Source of the DNA: Terriglobales bacterium | Lineage (GTDB): Bacteria; Acidobacteriota; Terriglobia; Terriglobales; Acidobacteriaceae | Reading direction: 5' to 3' | Assembly: GCA_035487355.1 (NCBI GenBank) | Contig: DATHMF010000022.1 | Location: forward strand, 1 to 64,000 | DNA: 64,000 nt | Shown: positions 49,286 to 56,915 of the stretch, one piece after another | Numbering within the stretch: position 1 is the first letter of the stretch | How the letters are laid out: each line of letters begins with the position of its first letter | Notes under the pieces: generated by a model | Told to the model about the DNA's origin: nothing | The model's input: the letters and a program-made list of their open reading frames with translations, nothing else | The model's database searches: none | Program-made: the position numbers and the translations under genes

Positions 49286-50593
49286 TCATCTGGCTCCTCG
49301 GGTGGCTCCTCTGCTGGCTTCTCCAGGCTCCTCTGCCTTCTTGTCTTCCTCTGCGTTCTTTCGCTCCTCCTCCTTCTCTGCCTCCTCCAGGCTTCTGATT
49401 TTGTCGAGGGGCTGCTGGACACCCTGGTCACTCTTACCAAGAACGAGGTTATAGCCTCCCGGTTGTTCACCTTCTTCACCAGCTTGTTTCCCCTGTTTTA
49501 TCTTAATCTTCTGATACTGTCCCACCCCTTCTAATTGCTCTTGCGTGCCTTGAAGACTTCGGTCCTTCGGTGTCTTTGGCCTATTCGATGTAACCGGCCT
49601 ATCCTGCGGATCAGGACGTTCCGAAACCTTAGCTCGTCGTGAGGCTTTCGCTGCCGGTTCGGGCTCTGTTTTGGCAGCTTCGGAGGCTTCTGAAGCGAGC
49701 TCCATCTTGCCCGTTTCAGGGTTTCTAACCCATTCAGGGGTGGTCCTGACTGCCTCCTGTTCCGGTGTAAGCGGTTTCGTTTCAACCGCGGCGCCTCGCG
49801 GCGCTCTGGGAGCCTTGGCTGGGGCCGCTTTGTACTGAGGAGCGTGGTAGTTCTGCTCAGCTTCAGGCGGCACATCCGAAGGCGTGACTTCCGGCGTTAG
49901 CATCCGTACCGGGGCGGCTTCGTCTAGCACGCCGCTAGGCATCGGCGCGCTCTCAGGCAGGATACCTTCAACTGCTGGGGCTCGCATTGCGCCTCGGCCC
50001 GCTATCGGCGCGACAGCGGTCGCTAGAGGTACTGCGATATCGCCCCAGATTGCCCCGGTCTTTCCTTCTTTGGCATTCTGCTCGATGTTACGGACAGGGA
50101 CGCCGATCCCTTCAGCCAGCGGAGTTGAAAGATAACGATAGAAAGGGCCGTATCCGGCAGCTCTTTGCACTTCATTATGGCGTTGTTCAAGAGTTTTGCC
50201 GGTTTGTCGAACCGATTGCAGGTTATCCCAACCATGCTTCATCCCCATGATCGCCATGCCTGGCGGTCCCATGAACAGACCTTCGCCTAATCCGAGAAGC
50301 CCCTTGCCAACCTCCGGAACAGCTTCCTGGAAGTTCTTACTGAATGGCGACTCTGCTGGTTTGGAACCGCCACCCCTGTAATGGGCGCTTGGTGTGGGAG
50401 CGGGACGAGGCGAGCCCCAAGGGTCTCGGAAGCGTGCTGTGCTCTGTGGCTGATCCAGCTTGTAACCTGGCGGCAATGGAGGATGATCGAGCTGATAGCC
50501 GGTAGGAACCGGTGGAATCCCCGAGTGCGCCACGCCTGATTGCCGGTCCAGTTTGTACCCCGCCGGCAGCGGAGGAATTGCTGACGAACTCAT
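49286..50593 (-). CDS. Phage protein with N-terminal GYKLD-type repeats
   Basis: Encodes 435 residues. Three copies of a P-P-[LV]-P-x-G-Y-[KQ]-L-D unit occupy residues 8-47. A Gly-rich hydrophobic segment (VGKGLLGLGEGLFMGPPGMAIMGMKHG) and another (IAVPLATAVAPIAGRGAM) follow, then a Pro/Glu/Lys-rich disordered tail. Its ATG overlaps the stop of the previous gene (4-bp overlap). The layout (short N-terminal repeats, hydrophobic core) parallels the toxin-like protein at 62-63.7 kb. Confidence 0.65.
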   Translation of the reverse strand: MSSSAIPPLPAGYKLDRQSGVAHSGIPPVPTGYQLDHPPLPPGYKLDQPQSTARFRDPWGSPRPAPTPSAHYRGGGSKPAESPFSKNFQEAVPEVGKGLLGLGEGLFMGPPGMAIMGMKHGWDNLQSVRQTGKTLEQRHNEVQRAAGYGPFYRYLSTPLAEGIGVPVRNIEQNAKEGKTGAIWGDIAVPLATAVAPIAGRGAMRAPAVEGILPESAPMPSGVLDEAAPVRMLTPEVTPSDVPPEAEQNYHAPQYKAAPAKAPRAPRGAAVETKPLTPEQEAVRTTPEWVRNPETGKMELASEASEAAKTEPEPAAKASRRAKVSERPDPQDRPVTSNRPKTPKDRSLQGTQEQLEGVGQYQKIKIKQGKQAGEEGEQPGGYNLVLGKSDQGVQQPLDKIRSLEEAEKEEERKNAEEDKKAEEPGEASRGATRGAR

Positions 50594-51153
50594 CGAATTG
50601 GTTGCCCAGTTTGTGCATCAACCCATTGACCGTTATGCACAGCAATCTTGTGACCGTTAGGGCCCGTTGCGGTCACCCAGCCTTGCGGTGATGGTTGTTG
50701 GTTGCCGCCTGCACTACCATGCTGAGTCCCGCTCATTACTTGCTGCGCGCCGTGACCATATCCCCCAATCGCCGGAACCGGTCTCGCATTGAGCGGGGTG
50801 GAACCGAAGAGTGTATTTCTGCCTATTCCTGAATTGGGCGCGACACCTGTACTCCCCAGCACTCCTCCCAAAATGGGAGCACCAAGCCGCGGACGAGCAC
50901 CCGCCAACCCGCCTCCCAATAGATTCGTACCGCTGCTGCCCGCCACACCCATCCTGGGCTGTGCCTGTTTGCTCTGCTCGAGGAGATACCGACGCATGGC
51001 GATATTCAGCAGCGCCGGATTCGTGCCATAGAGTTCGCCCGGTGGCGGATAGTAGCTAGGCAGCCGCTGCCCTTTCTGGTTTGCTTCGGCAGGATTCCCC
51101 GCCTGTTGCACCGGTCCTTGGCTTTGTGTTCTCTTTCCAAATGACGCTGCCAT
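50590..51153 (-). CDS. LYG-motif phage protein, short form
   Basis: Encodes 187 residues. A block SYYPPPGELYGTNPALLNIAMRRYLL (about 34-59) is nearly identical to one in the 624-residue paralog upstream. A Gly-rich linker and a C-terminal WVTATGPNGHKIAVHNGQWVDAQTG segment, common in phage proteins, follow. It begins after a terminator and an ACGAGGACATGAAT leader, both shared with the paralog. Function unknown; possibly a structural or ejected protein. Confidence 0.7.
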   Translation of the reverse strand: MAASFGKRTQSQGPVQQAGNPAEANQKGQRLPSYYPPPGELYGTNPALLNIAMRRYLLEQSKQAQPRMGVAGSSGTNLLGGGLAGARPRLGAPILGGVLGSTGVAPNSGIGRNTLFGSTPLNARPVPAIGGYGHGAQQVMSGTQHGSAGGNQQPSPQGWVTATGPNGHKIAVHNGQWVDAQTGQPIR

Positions 51154-51207
51154 AATTCATGTCCTCGTGTCAGGATTCAATCTGTGGACTAGGGGCTCTC
51201 GTCCAAT

Positions 51208-51230
51208 AAAAAAGCCGCCATCGGGCGGCT
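51208..51230 (-). terminator. Intrinsic terminator, copy 1
   Basis: On the minus strand: AGCCGCC-CGAT-GGCGGCT followed by T6 and ATTGGAC. It ends the 52.2-51.3 kb transcript before the short LYG gene. It is almost the same as the terminator at 54.1 kb. Confidence 0.85.
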
Positions 51231-51262
51231 CAACCCCAGATACGCAAACTCCGAAATGCTTT

Positions 51263-51529
51263 CTACGCCTCCGACTCCATCTGCGGAATCGGAATCAAAG
51301 GCTTGTATTCAACGATCTTGAATGTAAACGACAGGTAGCCCTCTTCCATGCGCGGCTCGTCGAACTCTACTTCAAAATTTTCCGGAAAGCGGCACACCCG
51401 CTGCATCAGCGTGTGCTGGCTGCTGTCATACGCCTGCGCCAGGATCTTGAACTCCAGGCCTTTGCCCTCTTCCGATTGTGTAACAGTTGCTTTTGCGATC
51501 ATATGATTTGGCCAGCCTTCGGCCGTCAT
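51263..51529 (-). CDS. Small phage protein of unknown function
   Basis: Encodes 88 residues from the first ATG, or 79 from M10 (51502, MIAKATVTQSEEGKGLEFK). Mixed alpha/beta, acidic, without membrane segment; ends PLIPIPQMESEA. It lies between the signal-peptide protein and terminator copy 1. Possibly part of the same accessory cassette. Confidence 0.5.
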   Translation of the reverse strand: MTAEGWPNHMIAKATVTQSEEGKGLEFKILAQAYDSSQHTLMQRVCRFPENFEVEFDEPRMEEGYLSFTFKIVEYKPLIPIPQMESEA

Positions 51530-51671
51530 CTTTCAGGAGCTATATAAACAGGAGCCATATAAAGAAGATAGGGATAGACAAGCTGAGAGCAAGTCTTTCA
51601 TCCGTAGCACCGGCGTCCCGCCGGCAGTCGCTCTGTTTTTCGCTAGAGATTTCTAGTGATGATTTTCGCTC

Positions 51672-52208
51672 TCATGGTTTTTCTGGAGTATCGTAGCTGT
51701 TGCTGACGCCGCCACCCAGATACGTGCATACTGCAGATGTCCGGTGAATTTGCCGCATTGCCACCGTGTGAAGCGGCTGCCGTTTTAGCCGGGGTAGCAG
51801 CTTCGTATATTTTTCATACTCATAGACTCCGCCCATAACGTCATCCACATTGAGCTTGCGTTTCGTGGTTCGAATCCAACCATCATTGATGAGATTGAAC
51901 TCATTTTTTACGTCTTTGCGGCGAAACCAAAAATGCACAAACTTGCCGCGAGTTCTGCTTTTGTTCCAGAACGCAAAGTACAGATTATCGCCCTGATCAT
52001 CTTCTTCCGTTTGTTGAGGTTGGTAAAAATAGCTGAAACTTAGACGACCGTATGAGTAAAGGTCTTCATCCACCCAGGGACCGTGGCTGGGACGCATCGT
52101 GCAGTCGAGCATTTTCTGAACTTCACGCTGGCTTGGCTGCTGTGCTCCAGCCGCTGCTGAGATGAGTAGACTACACACGACAACGCAAGAGAATATTACA
52201 GACTTCAT
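51672..52208 (-). CDS. Small exported protein coupled to the 624-residue LYG protein
   Basis: Encodes 178 residues from the ATG at 52208, which overlaps the stop codon of the upstream gene (ATGA). An N-terminal signal peptide (MKSVIFSCVVVCSLLISAAAGAQ) is followed by a compact soluble domain with aromatic-rich strands (GRLSFSYFYQP...NLYFAFWNKSRTRGKFVHFWFRRKDV). Tight coupling plus export suggest it acts with, or protects against, the upstream protein. No family recognised. Confidence 0.7.
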   Translation of the reverse strand: MKSVIFSCVVVCSLLISAAAGAQQPSQREVQKMLDCTMRPSHGPWVDEDLYSYGRLSFSYFYQPQQTEEDDQGDNLYFAFWNKSRTRGKFVHFWFRRKDVKNEFNLINDGWIRTTKRKLNVDDVMGGVYEYEKYTKLLPRLKRQPLHTVAMRQIHRTSAVCTYLGGGVSNSYDTPEKP

Positions 52209-54079
52209 TTCTTTTCCTTTTTCTTCATCCTCTCGATTCTTCTCAGTTCGTCCTGAGTATTGTCGTACAGCATTACGTAAGTAGGTGTCTTGCCCCACAC
52301 AAAAGGTCCGTACGGCTGATGCAAATTTACACTTTCGCTACCAATCTTACGTTTGCCCTTATCGAGGGTGTTGTACCGATTATTAAAAGGCATTCTATCC
52401 CCAGTTGGGTCAATTCCTCGTAAATCTTCTTCCCGAGATGTACGCACAGCGTTCAATGCTTGCCGGTACTGCTCCGAATTGGCAAATTTCCGGTCTTTGA
52501 TTTCGGATGGCGCCGTACCCACAAGACCTTGTCTCGCATCCCCCAGATTCCGGTCGGCATTGATAATGGCATGGGCTTGCGCTACTCTCGCCTTCTGCAG
52601 GTCTTCCGGCGTGGAGGGGCCAGGCAGAACGTCACGATCTTCGTTAGCAATTATGTTTGCCGCCTGATATCCGCGTAGCTTGTTGATTTTAGCCGTGTCC
52701 CAGAACTCAGGCGCCAGCGACGGAGGTTCCGGCCGCGCATCCAGGCTACGTTTCGCCAGCCTGACTTGCACGTCGCTATTCAGTTTTCTTGCATATTGGT
52801 TCGCCTCGTCCACCTGCCCTTTGGCCAGCAAAGCGGCCAGATTCGACCTTTCTTGCGGCGAAACGTGCGCCCACTCGCCAGAATGCTCTAGATTGTCTAC
52901 ATCCCGGACACTTTCTCGTGTGCTGGGCAGGTTGGGGCCATAAGGCAGCCACTTTTCTACCGGATGGTCCCTATAAGCTTTCTCAGCCACCTCTTTAGCA
53001 TAGGCATTTGCGCCCGCTCGGTTGCCGCTAGACATCATATTCCCCAATTTCTTTCTGTCCTCCGCGGATACAAGCTCCCACCCATGTAATGGATAAGGCG
53101 CCGCCGGCACGTCATTCCCTCTGTTAGCTTGGTACTGCCTAACCGATTCCTTCCAGGCGCTTTGGTTAACCCCTGGTGGAGCTGGCGCAAGTGGGGGACT
53201 GAGGTAATTAATCGGGTGTTGAAACTGTCTATGGTGTCCTTGCTGATTCTGCGCTGTGGTCGTTGCCATCGGCTGCCCATTCGAGGCCGACAGGCTGGCG
53301 GGCCTATATTGAGCTGAAGAGGCCAGCGCGTTGCTGGTCTGGGTCGGCTGCCCACCCATGCCATTCGACGCATAGCCATAACGGGCCGCCAGGCGATTGA
53401 GTTCCTGGTCCGTCAATCCACCGAACCCATACAATCCTCTCAAAGTCTGAAGTGCCGCCCTCTGTCGGATCGCCGTCACCGGATCGTTGAACGTTGACGG
53501 CGCCTGTGTGGTCGGATAGGCCGGCGCCTGTGTCGTCCGGTAAGCCGGTGTCAACCCCAGCCCGCCTGACCCGTTTCCACCCACTCCGCCATTAACGTTC
53601 CTGGCCAAGGGCCCTGAAGGAATTCCGTTCCAGTCTGACGGTCCAGCCAACGGAAGTGGCCTGGAAGAAATCGGCTGGGGGTTCCAGCCGCCAAATCCAC
53701 CGTTAGCGTTCTGGCCTAAATTCGTTTGCCCATCGAGAACCCTCTGCCCGCTCGCAGGAGTTTGAAAAAAGCCCGACCCCAACCGCGTACCCTGCTGTGA
53801 TTGTGTGCCTAAGCCCAGTGGTCTCTCCAGTCCACCTGGTCCCAACCGCCCCAAAGGAGCAGGCGCAGAGGTCATAGTTGCTGGCTGCCAGAGCGGATTC
53901 CCTGAGGCCCCCATCCCTGGTTGCGCCTGTTTCTGCTGATTAAGCAGGTACCTCCTCATGGCAATGTTTAGCAATGCCGGATCTGTGCCATAGAGTTGAC
54001 CGGGCGGAGGATAGTAACTGGGAAGCGGCCCAGATTGCTGATTGGCCGGTCCCTGGTTCCAAAATAACGGTGCCATCAT
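52205..54079 (-). CDS. LYG-motif phage protein, long form with distinct C-terminal region
   Basis: Encodes 624 residues. N-terminal SYYPPPGQLYGTDPALLNIAMRRYLL is shared with the short form. A Gly/Pro-rich middle contains RGLYGFGGLTDQELNRLAARYGY, a second LYG segment. From about residue 320 the sequence changes to a charged helical region (KLGNMMSSGNRAGANAYAKEVAEKAY...RSNLAALLAKGQVDEANQYARKLN) and a unique end (YNTLDKGKRKIGSES...TYVMLYDNTQDELRRIERMKKKEKK). The C-terminus may be an effector or binding module. Confidence 0.7.
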   Translation of the reverse strand: MMAPLFWNQGPANQQSGPLPSYYPPPGQLYGTDPALLNIAMRRYLLNQQKQAQPGMGASGNPLWQPATMTSAPAPLGRLGPGGLERPLGLGTQSQQGTRLGSGFFQTPASGQRVLDGQTNLGQNANGGFGGWNPQPISSRPLPLAGPSDWNGIPSGPLARNVNGGVGGNGSGGLGLTPAYRTTQAPAYPTTQAPSTFNDPVTAIRQRAALQTLRGLYGFGGLTDQELNRLAARYGYASNGMGGQPTQTSNALASSAQYRPASLSASNGQPMATTTAQNQQGHHRQFQHPINYLSPPLAPAPPGVNQSAWKESVRQYQANRGNDVPAAPYPLHGWELVSAEDRKKLGNMMSSGNRAGANAYAKEVAEKAYRDHPVEKWLPYGPNLPSTRESVRDVDNLEHSGEWAHVSPQERSNLAALLAKGQVDEANQYARKLNSDVQVRLAKRSLDARPEPPSLAPEFWDTAKINKLRGYQAANIIANEDRDVLPGPSTPEDLQKARVAQAHAIINADRNLGDARQGLVGTAPSEIKDRKFANSEQYRQALNAVRTSREEDLRGIDPTGDRMPFNNRYNTLDKGKRKIGSESVNLHQPYGPFVWGKTPTYVMLYDNTQDELRRIERMKKKEKK

Positions 54080-54113
54080 TCATGTCCTCGTAGAACGGAA
54101 TTCATTGCCCAAT

Positions 54114-54135
54114 AAAAAAGCCGCCATATGGCGGC
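54114..54135 (-). terminator. Intrinsic terminator, copy 2
   Basis: On the minus strand the perfect palindrome GCCGCCATATGGCGGC is followed by T6 and ATTGGGC. It precedes the long LYG gene exactly as copy 1 precedes the short one, including the GAGGACATGAAT leader, indicating a duplicated module. Confidence 0.85.
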
Positions 54136-54161
54136 CAGTGCGTCTTGCTCGAAAGGCTCTG

Positions 54162-54638
54162 TTAATAGAAGGTCATTCTCAACTTAGGAGCTTTCTCATC
54201 AGACCCCTCACGGCGGCGCTCCGATGATGGCTTCAAAGATGTAGCGCCGGTTCTCGGTTTGTCTTTTGGCTGGTCTAAAGCCTCGTGTGATTGCTGCCGG
54301 CTGCCCGTCTCGCCAGCCTCCCAGAAGCTGCAACACCCGTTCTTGGGATCTACGATCTTCAGCCCGTTACTGCTGTTTGGTACCTCCGGATCTTTAAGTA
54401 CGGTCTCCTGATTGCAAAATTTTCCGTTCTCCAGGTACTCACACGTGCCGCAGCGCTTCTCCACCGGAGACTCCACGTAACCGCTGACCTCAGTGCCCGA
54501 TCCTGCCGCCGCGCCTGAACCATGCGGCGTTGAATCACGCCAACCCTGGTCCGTGCCTTCAGAATTCATGTTGCTGCTGCGCAACTCACCTTTGTTCCAG
54601 CCCGCTTTCATTGGTCTTGGGTGGTAGGGGAAGCCCAT
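54162..54638 (-). CDS. Cysteine-rich small phage protein
   Basis: Encodes 158 residues, largely polar and disordered. A compact cysteine cluster lies at about 62-107: CGTCEYLENGKFC ... DPKNGCCSFW. Five cysteines in this spacing could hold a metal ion or iron-sulfur cluster; similar small proteins occur in other phages, from memory. Its start overlaps the end of the coiled-coil gene by 31 bp. Confidence 0.6.
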   Translation of the reverse strand: MGFPYHPRPMKAGWNKGELRSSNMNSEGTDQGWRDSTPHGSGAAAGSGTEVSGYVESPVEKRCGTCEYLENGKFCNQETVLKDPEVPNSSNGLKIVDPKNGCCSFWEAGETGSRQQSHEALDQPKDKPRTGATSLKPSSERRREGSDEKAPKLRMTFY

Positions 54639-54925
54639 GGCTCTGCCTCTTTCTTTCCGCGCGCTGCCTCATCGCGCAACTGCTGCTGATGCGCCTTACG
54701 GTCAATTTCAAACTGCATCTGATGGAACGACATCCTGCGCGGCATCTGTGTCCCGGCCTTGTCGCCCACGCGTCCCGCTCTGTCGATTGCAGGCAGGTTG
54801 CGCTGATAAAGCAGCGCATTCAGCAGCCCGCGATTTTCTTCCTTGAGCTGCCGGTTTTCCTCTTCCAGGTGCAGCACGTACCGCGAGGTCGTTATCCACG
54901 CCCAAAGCTGTCGTAGTTTTTCCAT
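54608..54925 (-). CDS. Coiled-coil phage protein
   Basis: Encodes 105 residues from the ATG at 54925 (MEKLRQLWAWIT); the frame is open further upstream but that part reads like non-coding DNA. A leucine-spaced heptad run (LHLEEENRQLKEENRGLLNALLYQRN) forms the centre, with a basic, Gln-rich end. Possibly a minor structural or oligomerising protein. The ribosome-binding site is weak. Confidence 0.55.
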   Translation of the reverse strand: MEKLRQLWAWITTSRYVLHLEEENRQLKEENRGLLNALLYQRNLPAIDRAGRVGDKAGTQMPRRMSFHQMQFEIDRKAHQQQLRDEAARGKKEAEPWASPTTQDQ

Positions 54926-55049
54926 GGTGATTGAATGTCGATTGAAGTTTTGTAACTGGGGTGTTAGCCGTAGTGATTGCTTACGACTCAGTCGCCAACT
55001 ATTTGCGAATGGCAACCGAGTACCGAATACTGACAACTGAGTACTGCTT

Positions 55050-55667
55050 CTAAATCGGCAGCTCTGCCCAGGTGAACGAGGCAATTGCGCTGAAGGCGGC
55101 GCTTGATGTAAGCGAGATTGCAGTGCCCGGTGCCACGATGACTGCGCCCGCGACCTCATCTTTTATAAACGGAGGCACGGCCGTCGTCGCCGTTGCCGAG
55201 ATCGAGGGTGCATGGAGCGCCCGAATCACAACTGGCGCTGCCGGAAGCGTAGCCGCGCTGTCGGCAAAAGCTACAGAGCTGGCCCCGGAGCCGAGCAGAG
55301 CATTCCGCAGTGTAACTGGGGTTGTATGGACTACCGCCGCCGCTGTCGGGTTCACGTTGGCGGCGAGTGCCACCCAGTTCGTTGCCGCCGCGGCTGTGGA
55401 AGTTTGCGCCAACAGGATTTCTAACAGCACCAGGTTCTTACCGGAACCTGCAGGGTTTGTCAAAATCAGTCCTGTTGCCGTAGCATTCAAGTTGGTAATT
55501 GCCGTGCCGGCTTGCAGCGCGGCGATAAAGACGTTGCCCCTGTAGACCTGTTCGTAATATCTTCCATTCAGCTCTGAAAATATCGCGTCCGCCAGTCTGC
55601 CGAAGCGAAGGTTGGGTGTTGCTCCGTCCTGATACGATTTTGGTCCTACTTCACCTTGTAGAAGCAT
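55050..55667 (-). CDS. Small phage structural protein, Ala/Thr-rich
   Basis: Encodes 205 residues. Starts MLLQGEVGPKSYQDGATPNLRFGRLADAIFSELNGRYYEQVYRGNVF, then beta-like Ala/Thr/Val-rich sequence with no cysteine or membrane segment. Typical composition of a virion decoration or fibre-associated protein. Nine bp downstream of the preceding gene. Confidence 0.65.
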   Translation of the reverse strand: MLLQGEVGPKSYQDGATPNLRFGRLADAIFSELNGRYYEQVYRGNVFIAALQAGTAITNLNATATGLILTNPAGSGKNLVLLEILLAQTSTAAAATNWVALAANVNPTAAAVVHTTPVTLRNALLGSGASSVAFADSAATLPAAPVVIRALHAPSISATATTAVPPFIKDEVAGAVIVAPGTAISLTSSAAFSAIASFTWAELPI

Positions 55668-55676
55668 TCAAATCTC

Positions 55677-56063
55677 CTAGTTGACATCTGCCTCGGACAC
55701 GTTGCCATCTTGGAAACTGAATGGCGAGAAGTCTTGCGGATCGGCCAAATTCCCCTGGCACGCAAGAGAAACCATTGCCAATCTCATGGCCCGAAGTTCC
55801 AGCAGAATTGAGCTCAGCAGGTCATAAATCCCATTTGGGCTGATGTTTAAATTCCCATTTTGGTCAGTGGAGAACGTCCGCAGGTTCAACGTATCCGTTC
55901 CGCCCGTCTGAATAGCGACAGGTGGGGCTGCTTTCGCTGGCGTACCGTCCGCTGCATCCTGCACAGACTGATTAGTGGTCAGTGCCACCGTTCCCGAAAC
56001 CGGCAACGGACTTGTGACCTGGGTTCCACCCACTCGGTCAATGTTTACGTTTTGCTCGCTCAT
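55677..56063 (-). CDS. Small phage structural protein
   Basis: Encodes 128 residues: a beta-like first half (VTSPLPVSGTVALTTNQSVQDAADG) and a helical second half (GIYDLLSSILLELRAMRLAMVSL). Its start lies inside the end of the upstream small gene (26-bp overlap in another frame). Probably part of the same virion group. Confidence 0.65.
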   Translation of the reverse strand: MSEQNVNIDRVGGTQVTSPLPVSGTVALTTNQSVQDAADGTPAKAAPPVAIQTGGTDTLNLRTFSTDQNGNLNISPNGIYDLLSSILLELRAMRLAMVSLACQGNLADPQDFSPFSFQDGNVSEADVN

Positions 56064-56289
56064 ATAAAAACCTCATAATCCGTTCAATTGTGATTGGATA
56101 TAGGTGCGCATAGCGATACAACACTCGCGCTTCGAGTTCTTCCTCAATCTCGGTTGGGTGGTGCTTTCTGGCATCAACGGCGATCTCTTCCAGCTTGGCG
56201 TCGTTGAGGAGAAGAGATCTGACATGAAACTTCCCATTGCCATTCAGGTACTTTCGCGCTAGGGGATGACGAATCCAACAAAATCTCAT
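56038..56289 (-). CDS. Small charged phage protein
   Basis: Encodes 83 residues from the ATG at 56289 (MRFCWIRHPLARKYLNGNGKFHVRS), seven bases after the preceding stop. Helical and highly charged (DAKLEEIAVDARKHHPTEIEEELEARVLYRYAHLYPITIERIMRFLYERAKRKH). It overlaps the next gene by 26 bp. No family recognised. Confidence 0.5.
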   Translation of the reverse strand: MRFCWIRHPLARKYLNGNGKFHVRSLLLNDAKLEEIAVDARKHHPTEIEEELEARVLYRYAHLYPITIERIMRFLYERAKRKH

Positions 56290-56296
56290 GCATGGC

Positions 56297-56593
56297 TCAC
56301 AACGGCATCGCCGCGGGGAAGTCTTCAATCTGTGCAAACTGTACGGCCGCGGAATTCACCAGCTCAACGTAACCCAGCACGCTGTTGGGGGTAAATCTTC
56401 CCAGGAATTCAATCGTCTCTCCGCCCTCATGCCGCACCGCCGGCGAGCTGGCGCCCGGAATTCTCACCACAAAGGGCTGTAATGTAGAGACCGATTGGTC
56501 ATTCTGCTTGAGGCGGATCCGCGAACAGATACTCTGCACAATGATCTGTTCGCCCTGCCCTACATTGTCAACCGTGAAAAGATAAGTGACCAT
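56297..56593 (-). CDS. Small beta-rich phage protein
   Basis: Encodes 98 residues (MVTYLFTVDNVGQGEQIIVQSICSRIRLKQN...GGETIEFLGRFTPNSVLGYVELVNSAAVQ), a beta-sheet pattern with regular alternation. First of four tightly packed small genes downstream of the large terminase. Likely a virion component. Confidence 0.65.
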   Translation of the reverse strand: MVTYLFTVDNVGQGEQIIVQSICSRIRLKQNDQSVSTLQPFVVRIPGASSPAVRHEGGETIEFLGRFTPNSVLGYVELVNSAAVQFAQIEDFPAAMPL

Positions 56594-56915
56594 GGTGATT
56601 TCAGTTATGCGGTGATGAATCGGATACTAGAGCGTTTCTAGCGTGGCCATACCTTTCGGCGTGATCACGTGTGAGGGCACGACTTTACAGGTTGCGGAGA
56701 AACTCAATTTAGTTTGATCTTTCGGAGAGGCACAGCTTTAGCTGTGCCGTCAAGCTCTTGAAAATGAACAACTCCGCTCTGCCGAAAGCAAGCGCACAAC
56801 GAAGTGGAGCGCCAGAATCGATGTTTTTCTGCAGCCTCTTTAGCCGGGCCGTTAAGCTACTGAGATGAACAACTCCGCTCTGCCAAAGGCCGACGCGTAG
56901 CGAAGTGTCAATAAC
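56594..56915. repeat. Post-terminase spacer with degenerate tandem repeat
   Basis: A 322-bp gap. The 20-mer ATGAACAACTCCGCTCTGCC occurs at 56764-56783 and 56865-56884; the flanks also match loosely, giving two units of about 100 bp. The first unit begins with a perfect hairpin GGCACAGC-TTTA-GCTGTGCC (56729-56748). No gene is supported; a regulatory or dispersed-repeat role is possible. Confidence 0.7.
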
